From JAWAAW01 sp038884575 (GTDB lineage Archaea > Nanobdellota > Nanobdellia > Woesearchaeales > ARS49): a DNA stretch of 61,217 nt. The stretch's first letter is position 1. Every line of letters begins with the position of its first letter. A model generated the notes under the pieces. It made no database searches and was not told the DNA's origin. It saw only the letters and a program-made list of their open reading frames with translations. Where the stretch lies: the NCBI GenBank assembly GCA_038884575.1, contig JAWABQ010000003.1, positions 1 to 61,217 on the forward strand. Direction: 5' to 3'. Of the stretch, positions 32,942-42,504 are shown piece after piece. Both the position numbers and the translations under genes were made by a program.

Positions 32942-32994
32942 TATTCAATAACCCCAATAGGCTCGCTTCGCTCGCAACGGGACACTCTCGGGTA

Positions 32995-34554
32995 TTATTC
33001 GTAAGCGACAAATGTCTCGTCACCAGTGGCAGTATCTATCGCAAAAATGCTGTAATCCCTTCCAATAATCACTGTGCTGTTGTCCTTGCTGATGTCGTAA
33101 ATTTGGCTCATTGACGGTTTCCTTGAAAGCTCCCTTGTTGTTTTTGCCGCAATATCGTACACATTGACAACTGTCTCGTTTGTTCCATCAACATATGCTG
33201 CGTACACCACGATTGAGGAATCTGGTGAGAACCTTGGACTTCTAGGGAACCCGTTGTAGATTACCTTGGAAGTGCCTGCTTCAACATCAAAAAGTACTAA
33301 ATCATTGTAGCCTCCCATCAAGAGCACATATTTGCCGTCTTTTGAACTGTCGCGCACCCGCACATCATTGTATGAGGGTGCTGCATCAGCTACATTTGTT
33401 CCATCAAAGTACAATGCCTTGCCAATGTAATTTTGGTCTGCATTCCGTTCTGTTCTGATGAGTGCCTTTCCGCCGGACTTTGCAATGACCTGAGAATAAA
33501 TAGGTGTGGCGCCAATTACTGGTGTAACCAGGTCCTCTATTGTGCCGCTTGCCCTGTTGTAGAAGAGCACATTGTCATTTCCGGGTATTGCCAGCCTGCC
33601 TGCTCCATTTACCATTTCGTTCCAACGCCCATCCCAGTTCGGGAATGCGCTCAGGTCAATTGGAGTGGTTGTTTGGGTTGCAAAATCAAAATGATAAAAT
33701 GCAGGGGGGTTTGTCCCTGTGATGTCATACCCGCACATAACTGCCTCTGCCTGCGTCATGCCCTGGACGTAATATGATATTGACGGGTCAGGGCTTGGCG
33801 GGACAAATGTCGCGGTTGCCCCTGTGCCCAGCAATTTGAACACTATATTTGGATAATCATAGTATGCAGCCGCTTCAGGGGTGGAATAGTGCTCAATGTT
33901 GTTTCCTGGGCCGGTAGTCAATAAAAGCTGTTTTGCTCCGCTGCTGTCTATCAGGTAGAATTTATTGTTTCCGAAAATATCTTCGGTAAACACCCTCAAA
34001 TTATTGTCGTTGTGATTAATGTTCACCACTCTTTCAGATGCGAACAAGTCCTTGGTTTCATGCGTGTTCACATCAACAGACATTATCCTGCTGATGTGGA
34101 ACAACCAGTCATATTCCTCGTACAGCGCAGTCTGGTCATTATTGACCATTTTCAGGAAGTATTCGTCCTTGTCAGGCGTGTTGCTGTCAAAGTGAGCGCC
34201 GCCATCGAGGTCAGCAACGACAATATCGCTGTTGGACGGCTGTATGCTGTAATCCCATTCGTAAAGAACTGCTTTTGTCTGCGTTGTGGCACGGAGCCAG
34301 CGGTAAGAATCTTGCGGAAGAGCGCGGAGCAGAAGGTTTGTATTTCCTGACTGGGTGTCAAAGACAATCAAGTTGCCGAGATTGCCCTGAAGGTGGTCTT
34401 CAAGAATGACTTTCTTGCCAGAATTGTTCATATCCTCATAGTGCGCGACTAAAGGATTTACCTGCACTGGCACAAAATTTGTTTCTGTCTTCTTGTTGCA
34501 GGCAGCAATAAGTCCGAGCAGTCCTGCGGCAATCAATGCGAGTTTCTTTCCCAT
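32995..34554 (-). CDS. Lipoprotein with beta-propeller (TolB/WD-like) repeats
   Basis: 519 residues. Signal MGKKLALIAAGLLGLIAAC with lipobox IAAC. The rest is beta-rich with recurring propeller-type blades: GNLIVFDTQSGNTNLLL, DIVVADLDGG, RFSPDSSIVVYAAYVDG, VNVYDIAAKTTREL and YSIFAIDTATGDETFV. Propellers of this kind bind proteins or ligands outside the cell. Convergent with polB. No enzymatic residues can be identified. Confidence 0.8.
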   Translation of the reverse strand: MGKKLALIAAGLLGLIAACNKKTETNFVPVQVNPLVAHYEDMNNSGKKVILEDHLQGNLGNLIVFDTQSGNTNLLLRALPQDSYRWLRATTQTKAVLYEWDYSIQPSNSDIVVADLDGGAHFDSNTPDKDEYFLKMVNNDQTALYEEYDWLFHISRIMSVDVNTHETKDLFASERVVNINHNDNNLRVFTEDIFGNNKFYLIDSSGAKQLLLTTGPGNNIEHYSTPEAAAYYDYPNIVFKLLGTGATATFVPPSPDPSISYYVQGMTQAEAVMCGYDITGTNPPAFYHFDFATQTTTPIDLSAFPNWDGRWNEMVNGAGRLAIPGNDNVLFYNRASGTIEDLVTPVIGATPIYSQVIAKSGGKALIRTERNADQNYIGKALYFDGTNVADAAPSYNDVRVRDSSKDGKYVLLMGGYNDLVLFDVEAGTSKVIYNGFPRSPRFSPDSSIVVYAAYVDGTNETVVNVYDIAAKTTRELSRKPSMSQIYDISKDNSTVIIGRDYSIFAIDTATGDETFVAYE

Positions 34555-34775
34555 TTTACACCCCTAAATGTTGTTACCTAGAAGTAATAAGTGGTCTTTA
34601 TAAAACTTTCGAGGAGCTTGGCATTCTTCCTCAGCTCTGATAAATATTTGGTTGAGATGCCTGATGAATAACAACAAGTGAAGAACTTCCATTATTATTG
34701 GCACCGCGACTGTAAGGAGCCAGTTACTTATATTATGCGTTAAGTTTTTAATATAAAAGTGATTTCCCGCAAGTT
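34555..34775. other. Intergenic region with the dispersed repeat and a promoter
   Basis: 221 bases between the divergent propeller lipoprotein and the small membrane protein. It holds copy 2 of the 36-bp repeat and the plus-strand TATA (TTAATATAAAA at 34750-34760). Near the lipoprotein, GTCTTTATAAAAC suggests a minus-strand promoter. No gene was found. Confidence 0.5.
34687..34722 (+). repeat. Dispersed 36-bp repeat, copy 2
   Basis: Starts CTTCCATTAT and ends GCGACTGTAAGGAGCC, 30 of 36 identical to 6489-6524 and in the same orientation. Both lie upstream of a plus-strand TATA box and a membrane-protein gene. Confidence 0.6.
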
Positions 34776-35195
34776 ATGGAAGACTTGTTCAAGTGGTCAT
34801 TGATTACTGCGTTTGTCATCTCGCTTGTGACTTTCCTGCTTAACTTTGTCACAAAGGGCATTGGAATCAAGATTATTGTTGCAGTTGTGCTGACAGTGCT
34901 TGTAATCATTTACTTCATGAAAAAGTACGGCGTGCCTGATTCTGGCTTTAGCGCAGGCAGCATAATCGGGCTTGCAGCAATGGCAGGTCTTGCGGTCGTG
35001 GTGACTACTGATGTTCTTGAATACATCTTAACTCTTCTGCTTTTCGTGATCGCGTTCTTCATAGGCGGTTTTGTCGGCAAGTGGTCGTCTGGAGGCTCAG
35101 CAGCTCCAAGGAAAAGGCGCAAGGAAAAAGAGGAAAAAGAGGAAGAAGAGGAAGAGCCAGAGGAAATAGAGGAAAACGAGGTTTCAGGAGAGTAA
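34776..35195 (+). CDS. Small polytopic membrane protein with acidic tail
   Basis: 139 residues, leaderless with its TATA about 24 bases upstream. Four membrane segments (about 7-26, 33-48, 62-78 and 83-101) are followed by a strongly charged tail PRKRRKEKEEKEEEEEE that should be cytoplasmic. Its role is unknown, and no transporter signature is recognised. Confidence 0.75.
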   Translation: MEDLFKWSLITAFVISLVTFLLNFVTKGIGIKIIVAVVLTVLVIIYFMKKYGVPDSGFSAGSIIGLAAMAGLAVVVTTDVLEYILTLLLFVIAFFIGGFVGKWSSGGSAAPRKRRKEKEEKEEEEEEPEEIEENEVSGE

Positions 35196-35235
35196 GCTTA
35201 AATTTTATATAAAAACGTATTTATAGCGTCCAGCC

Positions 35236-35280
35236 ATGGTGATTGCAATACGTTTCTGTGCAAGTGAGGAGAAAACATAA
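35236..35280 (+). other. Possible 14-codon leader ORF
   Basis: ATG followed by VIAIRFCASEEKT and TAA. It lies about 27 bases after TTTATATA (35204-35211), so it would be the first codon of a leaderless transcript that continues into the zinc-ribbon gene 22 bases downstream. It may be a leader peptide, or the ATG may be coincidental. Confidence 0.3.
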
Positions 35281-35301
35281 TTTTGAAACTGGAAAGCTAA
35301 A

Positions 35302-35451
35302 ATGGACCCGATTAACTTTTTCAACTCAATGGCATATCTGGAGCCCAAGTGCCCCAAGTGCGAGCATAAGATAGAATACGGCGTGACCACAGAGTGGAGC
35401 GAAAAGCAAAAAGCCCACATCTGCAAGAACTGCCACACTGTGATTGAATGA
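35302..35451 (+). CDS. Small zinc-ribbon protein
   Basis: 49 residues with two CxxC knuckles: CPKC (17-20) and CKNC (41-44), separated by IEYGVTTEWSEKQKAH. A typical rubredoxin-like zinc ribbon. Such small ribbons bind nucleic acid or act as protein adaptors; nothing more can be inferred. It lies between the short ORF and the cbf5 promoter. Confidence 0.65.
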   Translation: MDPINFFNSMAYLEPKCPKCEHKIEYGVTTEWSEKQKAHICKNCHTVIE

Positions 35452-35495
35452 TTTCTCAGCATAACTTTAAATAGCATGTCACAAAGGCAGCAGTC

Positions 35496-36485
35496 ATGCA
35501 AACCCTGCCGTTTGAGAAAAGAAGGCCAAAACTGCTTGAGAAAAGGCATGCTGAAACAGACCCTGCATTTGGCTGCATCCCTGAAAAGAGGACAGCTGAC
35601 ATTCTCGTGAATTACGGCATTATTAATCTCAACAAGCCCGCAGGACCAACAAGCCACCAGGTGTCTGATTACATACAAAGGATTTTGCACATTGAGAAAG
35701 CAGGCCACTCAGGAACACTCGACCCCGGCGTTACAGGAGTCCTGCCAGTCGCCCTTGGCCGTGCAACAAGAATTGTGCAAATGCTTCTTACTGCAGGAAA
35801 GGAATATGTCGGAGTAATGCACCTGCACGACGAAGTGCCGACAAAGGAGCTAGAGGCGGCAATCAAAAAATTTGTTGGAAAAATCACCCAGCTGCCGCCG
35901 TTAAGGTCAGCAATCAAGCGGGAACTCAGGCAAAGGCACGTGTATTATTTTGAAGTCCTTGAAGTGCAGGGCAAGGATGTATTGTTCAGGGTGGGCTGCG
36001 AGGCAGGCACATACATCAGGAAGCTCTGCCATGATTTGGGCATTGCTTTGAAAGCCGGGGCACACATGGCTTCATTGCACCGCACAAAAGCAGGACCATT
36101 CACAGACGAAGACTATGTCACACTGCAAGACTTGGAAGACGCATATTGGTACTGGAAAAACGAAAACAATGACAAATTATTAAGAGCATGCATCAAGCCA
36201 GTCGAGTCAGGAGTGGAGCATTTGCCAAAAGTTTACGTCCAGGACTCAGCAGTTGACACAATCTGCCACGGAGCATCACTCAAAATTCCGGGTATAGTAA
36301 GGCTTGATTCTGATGTTGCAAAAGGACAACACATAGCAATAATGACCCTGAAAGGCGAACTAATTGCGTTAGGAGAAGCACAGCAAAACGCAGAAGACAT
36401 TCTCAAGGCAGAGCGTGGAGAGGCAGTAAAGACGCACAAGGTATTCATGCTGCCAGGGACTTATCCAAAACCACAATCTTTATAA
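35496..36485 (+). CDS. cbf5: tRNA/rRNA pseudouridine synthase Cbf5 (TruB family)
   Basis: 329 residues. The catalytic motif HSGTLDPGVTGVLPVALGRA contains the nucleophile Asp76. KEYVGVMHLH, GTYIRKLCHDLG and the C-terminal PUA domain (about residues 245-325) are present. In archaea Cbf5 is the catalytic core of H/ACA ribonucleoproteins and also makes pseudouridine 55 in tRNA. Starts 24-30 bases after CTTTAAATA (35465-35473). No other H/ACA component is in the window. Confidence 0.94.
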   Translation: MQTLPFEKRRPKLLEKRHAETDPAFGCIPEKRTADILVNYGIINLNKPAGPTSHQVSDYIQRILHIEKAGHSGTLDPGVTGVLPVALGRATRIVQMLLTAGKEYVGVMHLHDEVPTKELEAAIKKFVGKITQLPPLRSAIKRELRQRHVYYFEVLEVQGKDVLFRVGCEAGTYIRKLCHDLGIALKAGAHMASLHRTKAGPFTDEDYVTLQDLEDAYWYWKNENNDKLLRACIKPVESGVEHLPKVYVQDSAVDTICHGASLKIPGIVRLDSDVAKGQHIAIMTLKGELIALGEAQQNAEDILKAERGEAVKTHKVFMLPGTYPKPQSL

Positions 36486-36542
36486 ACGCCGTGCCTGCAC
36501 CTGCCCTATTCTCGATAATTCGTGAGAAGGAGTGAAGACAAA

Positions 36543-36860
36543 ATGATTGACTACCTAAGGCCAGTCGCAACATCAGCACCGCCTTACGAGGTGCTTTTCC
36601 AGAGAGGCGATCATAAAAACCAGCTTTGGTACATGAATGGCAGTGACAAGCCTCATTGCGCATCATACAGGCCTGCTGACAACATTAACGGTCATGCTCT
36701 TTTCAGCGCTCTTGAGGTTGTCCTTGGGGGGCTTCCGAGCGAAATCCTCAAGGTTAATATTCGTGCAGAAAAAGATGAGTGCAGGGAAGAGCTGAAGCGT
36801 GAATGCCGCGGTCTTGAGACAGCAACAATTAACGGCCGCATAGTTACTTTCCACATCTGA
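36543..36860 (+). CDS. Conserved small protein, unknown
   Basis: 105 residues from ATG 36543, preceded by GAAGGAG at 36526-36532. An in-frame GTG at 36522 would add seven residues. The sequence (MIDYLRPVATSAPPYEVLFQ... NGHALFSALEVVLGGLPSEI... ETATINGRIVTFHI) is soluble and mixed alpha/beta, with no recognisable motif. A TATA-like TTTATAAAC (36479-36487) precedes it. A T-rich terminator follows the stop. Confidence 0.65.
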   Translation: MIDYLRPVATSAPPYEVLFQRGDHKNQLWYMNGSDKPHCASYRPADNINGHALFSALEVVLGGLPSEILKVNIRAEKDECREELKRECRGLETATINGRIVTFHI

Positions 36861-36861
36861 T

Positions 36862-36878
36862 TTTTCTTCTTTTTTTAT
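36862..36878 (+). terminator. T-rich terminator
   Basis: TTTTTCTTCTTTTTTTA directly after the stop of the small gene, before the promoter of the vWA operon. Confidence 0.55.
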
Positions 36879-36901
36879 TCTATTATTAAACAACAGAAAT
36901 A

Positions 36902-36934
36902 CTTAAATAGGGATACCAGTATACATAAAAGTAT
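36902..36934 (+). promoter_or_regulatory. Promoter of the vWA-MoxR operon with small palindrome
   Basis: CTTAAATAG (36902-36910) is a TATA box about 28 bases before the ATG. Between it and the start lies ATACCAGTATACATAAAAGTATA, with the self-complementary GTATAC and repeated GTAT units: a possible operator at the transcription start. Confidence 0.45.
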
Positions 36935-38755
36935 ATGGAATTATTTGGAATCGTCGAGATAGGTCGGTCTGCCGGACTGTGGGCGCTGCTGTTCCTTGTT
37001 CCGCTGATAATCATTTACCTTATCCGCCCAAGGCCAAAGCTGATGACCATTCCCAGCCTTATGTTCTTCATGAAATCATCAGGGGCAACAAAGCTCACAA
37101 GCTTCCTCAGGCAGTTCCTGAGAGACTGGCTTTTCCTCCTGCAGTTCCTCATAATATTCCTGCTCGCATCAACGCTGGCCCAGCCGTTCACAAGCTATTA
37201 CCACGACATAACATCTGAAAACACAGTCATAGTCATAGACGTTTCTGCAAGCTCGCAGACAAAGGAAAACGGAAAGACAAGGTTTGACATTGCTGTTGAA
37301 AAGGCAAAATCATTGCTCGGCGCAAAAAACACAATCATACTTGCAAAGGACGTTGCCCAGATTGGCATTGAGGATGCTGATGTCACAGACGCAATAGAAT
37401 ACCTTAATGCCCTGAAGCCAAGGGACACGACAAGCAGGATAGGCGATGCAGTAATCCTTGGCGGCGAGGTCCTTGCGGGGAAAGAGGGAAGGGTGATAGC
37501 CATAAGCGATTTTATCAACACAGCAGGGCAGGACCCGCACATTGCAAAGGCTGTTGTTGAAAGCAGGGGGCTGACAGTTGACTTCATAAACACTGCAACA
37601 GGAGAGCACCGCACGAACATAGGCATTGTTGACATGCTTGCAGAGCCGACAACAACAACAGTTTATGTCAAAAACTTTGAGCCTGTCCAGCAAAAAGTCA
37701 GGGTCAGCATCGGTGAAGGCATAAAGGAGCTGGCGCTTGCCGCGCGCTCAATAGAGACATTCTCAATAATCACCCCTCCTGGCGTGACAAAGATATCGCT
37801 CAATGTGCAGGATGATTTTGCAGTTGACAACACTGTTTACCTGAGCAGCCCTGGAGGCGCAAAGACAAAGGCGCTGCTCATAACAAACAACGCGAGTATT
37901 TTCCTCAAGAACGCCCTCCTTGCCTCAGGCGAGACAGAGCTCACAATTGCAGAGCCGCCCATAATCCCAAAAACCGCTTTTGACGTTTACATAATCCACA
38001 ACATCAACCCAAGGAACATCCTTCCGGGCACGTTTGAGGACCTTGCGAACAGGGTGGAGGCAGGGGCAAATGTTGTAATAGCCGCACAGGAGGACTCTGA
38101 CAAGATTGACTACAAGTCGCTGACCCCTGTTGACATCGGCGGAAGGGCAGAGGGAGGGTTCATCACGATTGACCAGATGAACAAGTTCACAAGAAACATT
38201 GAGTTCGGCGCTGTGGAATATTATTTCAGCAGCACCCCGAAAGACAGCCCGCTGACAGTGCTTTCTGTCAATGGCAAGCCTTTGGTCTCTGTCGGCAGGA
38301 AAGGGAAAGGCAAGATAGCTTATTACGGCATCCTTGAAAAGGCATCAGACTTCCCGTACTCGCCTGGCTACCCGATTTTCTGGACAGAGTTCATGCGCTT
38401 CCTGACTGACCAGCAGGATGTGAGGACACTGAACTACAAGACAGGCGACACCCTGATACTTGACGCCTTGCAGAGGATTGAGACCCCGACAAAAATACTG
38501 AAGAAGTCAGCAATGATTCTCGAGGAGGCTGGCATTTACAAGTTTGAGGACGGCAGGACCCTTGCAGTCAACCTGCTCAGTGAGCGTGAGAGCGACATCA
38601 ATGCGAACACAACAATGGGGGCAAAAAGCACAGAATTTGAGCTCAAGCCTGTGAAGGAAAAGCGCAAATTCGAGTTTGAGATGCCGTTCACCCTGCTCGC
38701 CCTTATTATCTTGTTCATAGAGCTGTTATATGTCAAAATGAGGGGCATCGTATGA
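36935..38755 (+). CDS. BatA-like membrane protein with vWA domain
   Basis: 606 residues. The N-terminus has two membrane segments (about 14-30 and 66-84) around a basic loop, as in BatA/BatB-type proteins. A vWA domain starts at VIVIDVSASSQ, with a MIDAS-like DVSAS at 102-106. A large beta-rich extracytoplasmic region follows, with a GATase-like stretch, and the last membrane segment is at about 583-600. First gene of the operon. It overlaps the next start by four bases. In bacteria MoxR-associated vWA membrane proteins act in envelope stress resistance and maturation of other complexes. Confidence 0.85.
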   Translation: MELFGIVEIGRSAGLWALLFLVPLIIIYLIRPRPKLMTIPSLMFFMKSSGATKLTSFLRQFLRDWLFLLQFLIIFLLASTLAQPFTSYYHDITSENTVIVIDVSASSQTKENGKTRFDIAVEKAKSLLGAKNTIILAKDVAQIGIEDADVTDAIEYLNALKPRDTTSRIGDAVILGGEVLAGKEGRVIAISDFINTAGQDPHIAKAVVESRGLTVDFINTATGEHRTNIGIVDMLAEPTTTTVYVKNFEPVQQKVRVSIGEGIKELALAARSIETFSIITPPGVTKISLNVQDDFAVDNTVYLSSPGGAKTKALLITNNASIFLKNALLASGETELTIAEPPIIPKTAFDVYIIHNINPRNILPGTFEDLANRVEAGANVVIAAQEDSDKIDYKSLTPVDIGGRAEGGFITIDQMNKFTRNIEFGAVEYYFSSTPKDSPLTVLSVNGKPLVSVGRKGKGKIAYYGILEKASDFPYSPGYPIFWTEFMRFLTDQQDVRTLNYKTGDTLILDALQRIETPTKILKKSAMILEEAGIYKFEDGRTLAVNLLSERESDINANTTMGAKSTEFELKPVKEKRKFEFEMPFTLLALIILFIELLYVKMRGIV

Positions 38756-41139
38756 GCATCGCATCATTCGTAAAGCTGGCTTATGGCTACTTTGAGCAGC
38801 CCTTTGTGGTCCTGCTTGCAGTCCCGCTTGTCCTGCTTTCAATATGGCTGCTGAAAAAGGAGTTCATCAAGCTCAAGGAAGACCCTGATGTTGTCAGGCA
38901 GAAGAAGCGCGCCAGAAAAATGATGCTTGTCACAAGGAGCCTGATTATTGTGCTTCTGTGCATTGCCCTTGCAGCGCCTTACATCCAGCACGAAAAAATC
39001 ATTGAAGGCGACCCTTTCATCAAGCTGCTTGTTGACAACTCCACAAGCATGGAATTATTCGAGAATGTTGAGCCAGAGCTCGCAGCGGCGCTTGAAAAGC
39101 GGCTGACTGTTGAAGGCAAGACAATCGCCGCAGGCGAGCACTCCGAGCTCGGCGATGCAATCCTGAACAACCTTGAGCCAGGGCAGAGCGTTCTGCTTGT
39201 CACAGACGGTGCCAGCAACTTCGGCGCAAACCTCGGCGACGTTGCATTGTTCGCCACAAAGCTAAATGCAACAATCAACGCAATACAGCTCACGCCAAAA
39301 AATAATGATGCAGGAGTCGCAATATTGGGGCCGAGCAAGACAATGTCTGATGTTGAGAACACGTTTACCGTGGTAATCAACAGGGTCGGAAGCAAAAATC
39401 CTGTACACCTCGTGGTGACAATGGACGGCGCAACACTTGTAGATGAGGTAACAGGCGACAGTGTCAAGGAAATCACGCAGAAGCTGCCCGAGGGCTACCA
39501 CAAGATAACTGCAATTATTGATTCAAATGACTACTTCCCGCAAAACAATGTCTTCTACAAGACTGTGAAGGTTGTGCCAAAGCCAAGGGTGCTGTTTGTG
39601 TCTGAAAAAGAGTCGCCGCTCAAGACCCTGCTGAGCCAGCTTTATGTTGTTGACTCGCTCTCATCAGTGCCCCAGGACCTGAAGGACTATTACGCAATTG
39701 CAGTCAATGACATTAATGCCGACAAGATGAAGGATGCAACAGACCGCGTCAATGAGTTTGTTTCTGACGGCAACGGTCTGGTTGTCATTGGCGGCAAGAA
39801 TTCCTTTGACGAGGGGGGATACAAGGATTCTGTGTTTGAGACAATGTTGCCTGTGTTTGTTTCTACCCCTGGCAAGAAGCCGGGAGAGATCAGCGTTGTT
39901 ATTGTTATTGACATTTCAGGAAGCACTGGCGCGCCTTTTGGAAGGTTCACAAGCACTGCTGAGTTTGAAAAGTCAGCCGCGGTTGGGATTTTCAGGGATT
40001 TGAGGATGGACATCCGCCTTGCTGTCGTGGCTTTCAATACGCAGGCATACCTTATTTCAGAGCCAAGCCAGGTTTATGAGAAGGTTGGGCTTGAGGACCG
40101 CATCGGCAGGCTCAAGTTCGGCGGCGGCACGCTTATGCAGGCAGGGATGCTTAAGGCGATTGCAATGCTGTCGCAGATGGGTGGAAGCAAGAACATCATC
40201 ATAATGAGCGATGGAAAGACCCAGAGCGAGAGTGCTGCAATAGAGTCTGCAAAGCTTGCTGCAAACGAGGGCATAAAGATTTACACAGTCGGGGTCGGGC
40301 CCACAACAAATGAGAACCTGATGATGCAGGTGGCTGAGATAGGCAACGGCATTTATTTCCGCGCAACAGAGGAGACAAAGCTGAAAATCATCTTTGGCGA
40401 TGTCGAGGACCAGAAGGAGAAAGGGGGCACAATGGGGCTTGTTGTCCTCAACGCCAACCATTTCATAACAGAGGGGTATGAGCCAAAGGCAGACCTCCAT
40501 GGCTTCAACCAGGTTGTGCCCAAGACAACGGCGAGGCTGCTGCTCACGACAACGACAGGTGAGCCAATACTGGCTGTGTGGCGTGTCGGGCTTGGAAGGG
40601 TTGCTGCTTGGAGCACGGACGACGGCACAGAATGGGCGGGCGACGTGCTTAACAAGATTAACAGCAGGATTTATGCGCGCATGTTCAACTGGGCAATCGG
40701 AGATCCTGACAGGAAGGCGCAGAGCTTCATAGATGCAAAGGACACGATTGTCAATGAGCCGACTGAAATAACTGTCAAGTCAGAGACCCCTCCGGAGGCA
40801 AAAGGCGCGACGTTCTACAAGATTGATGATGAGCTTTATTCTGCTGCAATGACTCCGACCACTGTTGGCTTCCATGAAGTGTCAGGGGCAGTATTTGCCG
40901 CAAACTATGCGCGGGAATACGGCGGGCTTGGGTTTAACGATGAGCTCAACAAGATTGTGCTCAGCACAGGCGGAAAGGTGTTCGCGCCTGACGACATTGA
41001 CGGCATAGTCGCGCACACAAAGGCAAGGGCAAGGCGCATAGTCAACACAAAAGACCGGCTTGGCTGGCCGTTTGTGCTTGCTGCTGTCGCAATTTTCCTC
41101 ATAGAAATATTTATAAGGAGACTTGTCAGGAGGGAATGA
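38752..41139 (+). CDS. Large BatA/BatB-like vWA membrane protein
   Basis: 795 residues. Two N-terminal membrane segments (about 17-32 and 58-75) precede a first, degenerate vWA-like region (LLVDNSTSMELF near residue 100). A second, complete vWA domain has MIDAS DISGS at 387-391 and the following TLMQAG and SDGKT motifs. A large domain and a final membrane helix (about 773-790) finish the protein. It is coupled to the preceding gene (ATGA). Ca2+/Mg2+-dependent vWA domains bind partner proteins and may be substrates for the MoxR ATPase of the operon. Confidence 0.87.
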   Translation: MSIASFVKLAYGYFEQPFVVLLAVPLVLLSIWLLKKEFIKLKEDPDVVRQKKRARKMMLVTRSLIIVLLCIALAAPYIQHEKIIEGDPFIKLLVDNSTSMELFENVEPELAAALEKRLTVEGKTIAAGEHSELGDAILNNLEPGQSVLLVTDGASNFGANLGDVALFATKLNATINAIQLTPKNNDAGVAILGPSKTMSDVENTFTVVINRVGSKNPVHLVVTMDGATLVDEVTGDSVKEITQKLPEGYHKITAIIDSNDYFPQNNVFYKTVKVVPKPRVLFVSEKESPLKTLLSQLYVVDSLSSVPQDLKDYYAIAVNDINADKMKDATDRVNEFVSDGNGLVVIGGKNSFDEGGYKDSVFETMLPVFVSTPGKKPGEISVVIVIDISGSTGAPFGRFTSTAEFEKSAAVGIFRDLRMDIRLAVVAFNTQAYLISEPSQVYEKVGLEDRIGRLKFGGGTLMQAGMLKAIAMLSQMGGSKNIIIMSDGKTQSESAAIESAKLAANEGIKIYTVGVGPTTNENLMMQVAEIGNGIYFRATEETKLKIIFGDVEDQKEKGGTMGLVVLNANHFITEGYEPKADLHGFNQVVPKTTARLLLTTTTGEPILAVWRVGLGRVAAWSTDDGTEWAGDVLNKINSRIYARMFNWAIGDPDRKAQSFIDAKDTIVNEPTEITVKSETPPEAKGATFYKIDDELYSAAMTPTTVGFHEVSGAVFAANYAREYGGLGFNDELNKIVLSTGGKVFAPDDIDGIVAHTKARARRIVNTKDRLGWPFVLAAVAIFLIEIFIRRLVRRE

Positions 41140-41140
41140 C

Positions 41141-41695
41141 ATGGCATACATAACAAAAAACGCAAACATTGTCCTTTTGTTCCTGATTCTGATAAGCGCC
41201 GGCGCGCTTGTGGCAGCAACAGTGTTTTTTCAGGAGAACTTTGACCGCATTAATGATGCTTACAGCGCAAAAAAAGCCCAGCTTGAGCAGGTTTCAAAGG
41301 ACCTTTCTGAAAAGCAGCAGGCTTTGGAGCAGATAAAGAACGAGCTGACTCTCAAGGCCGCGAGGGAGGAGGAGTTCAGCCAGCAGTACACCACGGTCAA
41401 GACAGAGAAGACCCAGCTTGAGGGCGAGAAGCAGCAGCTGACTCGGGTGAAGCAGAGCCTTGAAAGGGAGCTTGAAAGCACTGAAAACCAGCTTGTCACC
41501 GTAAAGAACCAGTACGAGGCTGCAAAGGGCGAGGCTGAGCGCCTGAAGACAGACCTTGCAGAAGCCCAGGCTGACATTGTTTCCTTGAACAACAAGATTG
41601 ACGATTACAAGGATGAAATAAGTGCGCTTAGCTCAAAGGTTTCATGCCTGCAGACCCAGCTTGCAAAGCCTGATGCAGAGGAGGGCAGCTGCTGA
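41141..41695 (+). CDS. Membrane-anchored coiled-coil protein
   Basis: 184 residues from ATG 41141. A single N-terminal membrane segment (NIVLLFLILISAGALVAATV) is followed by an uninterrupted coiled coil of about 130 residues rich in Gln, Glu and Lys. The end is Cys-containing (VSCLQTQLAKPDAEEGSC). The gene sits in the vWA operon, starting 1 base after the previous stop. A closely related protein begins at 60867. Probably a spacer or scaffold in the periplasm-like space. Overlaps the next ATG by one base. Confidence 0.82.
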   Translation: MAYITKNANIVLLFLILISAGALVAATVFFQENFDRINDAYSAKKAQLEQVSKDLSEKQQALEQIKNELTLKAAREEEFSQQYTTVKTEKTQLEGEKQQLTRVKQSLERELESTENQLVTVKNQYEAAKGEAERLKTDLAEAQADIVSLNNKIDDYKDEISALSSKVSCLQTQLAKPDAEEGSC

Positions 41696-42486
41696 TGGCA
41701 ATGAAGCCAATACTTGCGGCATTGAGGGAAGTCAGGACTGCAGTTACGCAGATAACGCTTTTTACTGCCCTGCTTGACACTCTTGTGGTGTTCCTGCTCA
41801 GCGCGCTTGTGCTGATACTTGTTTCGCTGCAATGGTGGTACGCGTTTGTCCCTGCAGCGCTGTACGGCTCAATCCACACGTACAGGAGCGTGAAAAAGCG
41901 CCGCAACCTCGCATATGTCGAGGAAAAGGTGCCTGAGCTTGAGGAGCAGCTGATAACTGTTGCTGACAATACTGACAAGGAGAATGCGATTGTCACAAGC
42001 CTGCAGCAGGATGTCCTGCGCGGCATGCGCGCAATAAAGACCTCGTACTTTTTGAGCTTTGGCAGGCTTGCGCGCGAGCTTATAACTCTCGCAGTTGCCA
42101 GCATCCTGATAATCACGGTGTCAGCGCATGGTGTGAAGTTCCTTGACTTCAGGGATGTGATGAGGGACCTTGGCGAGCTTGGAAAGGGCGTAGGGGCATA
42201 TGAGCTCGGCAATGCCAGCCTTGAGTTCATTGAGAACATGAGTGAGGACATTTATGGCAACAAGACAATAGAGGAATTGGGGAATGATGAGATACAGCTT
42301 CAGCTCTCCCCGGTGCTCAGCGACATTGACATAAGCAAAATCAACCCCCCTGAATCAAAGGAGTTCAAGAGCACCCTGCCGCAGGAAATCAAGGCCACAA
42401 CAGATGTTTCGTTCCAGGAAAGCATCCCGAAAGGGTACCAGAGGATTGTGAAATCATACTTCCGCGAAATCGCAAAAACATCATAA
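41695..42486 (+). CDS. Membrane protein of the vWA-MoxR operon
   Basis: 263 residues. Two or three membrane segments lie in the first 60 residues (FTALLDTLVVFLLSALVLIL, WWYAFVPAAL) with one more near 135 (ELITLAVASILIITVSA). An acidic loop and a C-terminal soluble region follow. Position and architecture match the small membrane proteins commonly found between BatA/BatB and MoxR genes. No catalytic motif. Followed by MoxR after 18 bases. Confidence 0.75.
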   Translation: MAMKPILAALREVRTAVTQITLFTALLDTLVVFLLSALVLILVSLQWWYAFVPAALYGSIHTYRSVKKRRNLAYVEEKVPELEEQLITVADNTDKENAIVTSLQQDVLRGMRAIKTSYFLSFGRLARELITLAVASILIITVSAHGVKFLDFRDVMRDLGELGKGVGAYELGNASLEFIENMSEDIYGNKTIEELGNDEIQLQLSPVLSDIDISKINPPESKEFKSTLPQEIKATTDVSFQESIPKGYQRIVKSYFREIAKTS

Positions 42487-42504
42487 TAAAGGAGGATGAA
42501 AAAT

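Noticed and set aside
32955..32980. GCTCGCTTCGCTCGC motif after polB as a special signal
   Set aside because: It is a short direct repeat without a stable hairpin and with no second copy seen in the window.
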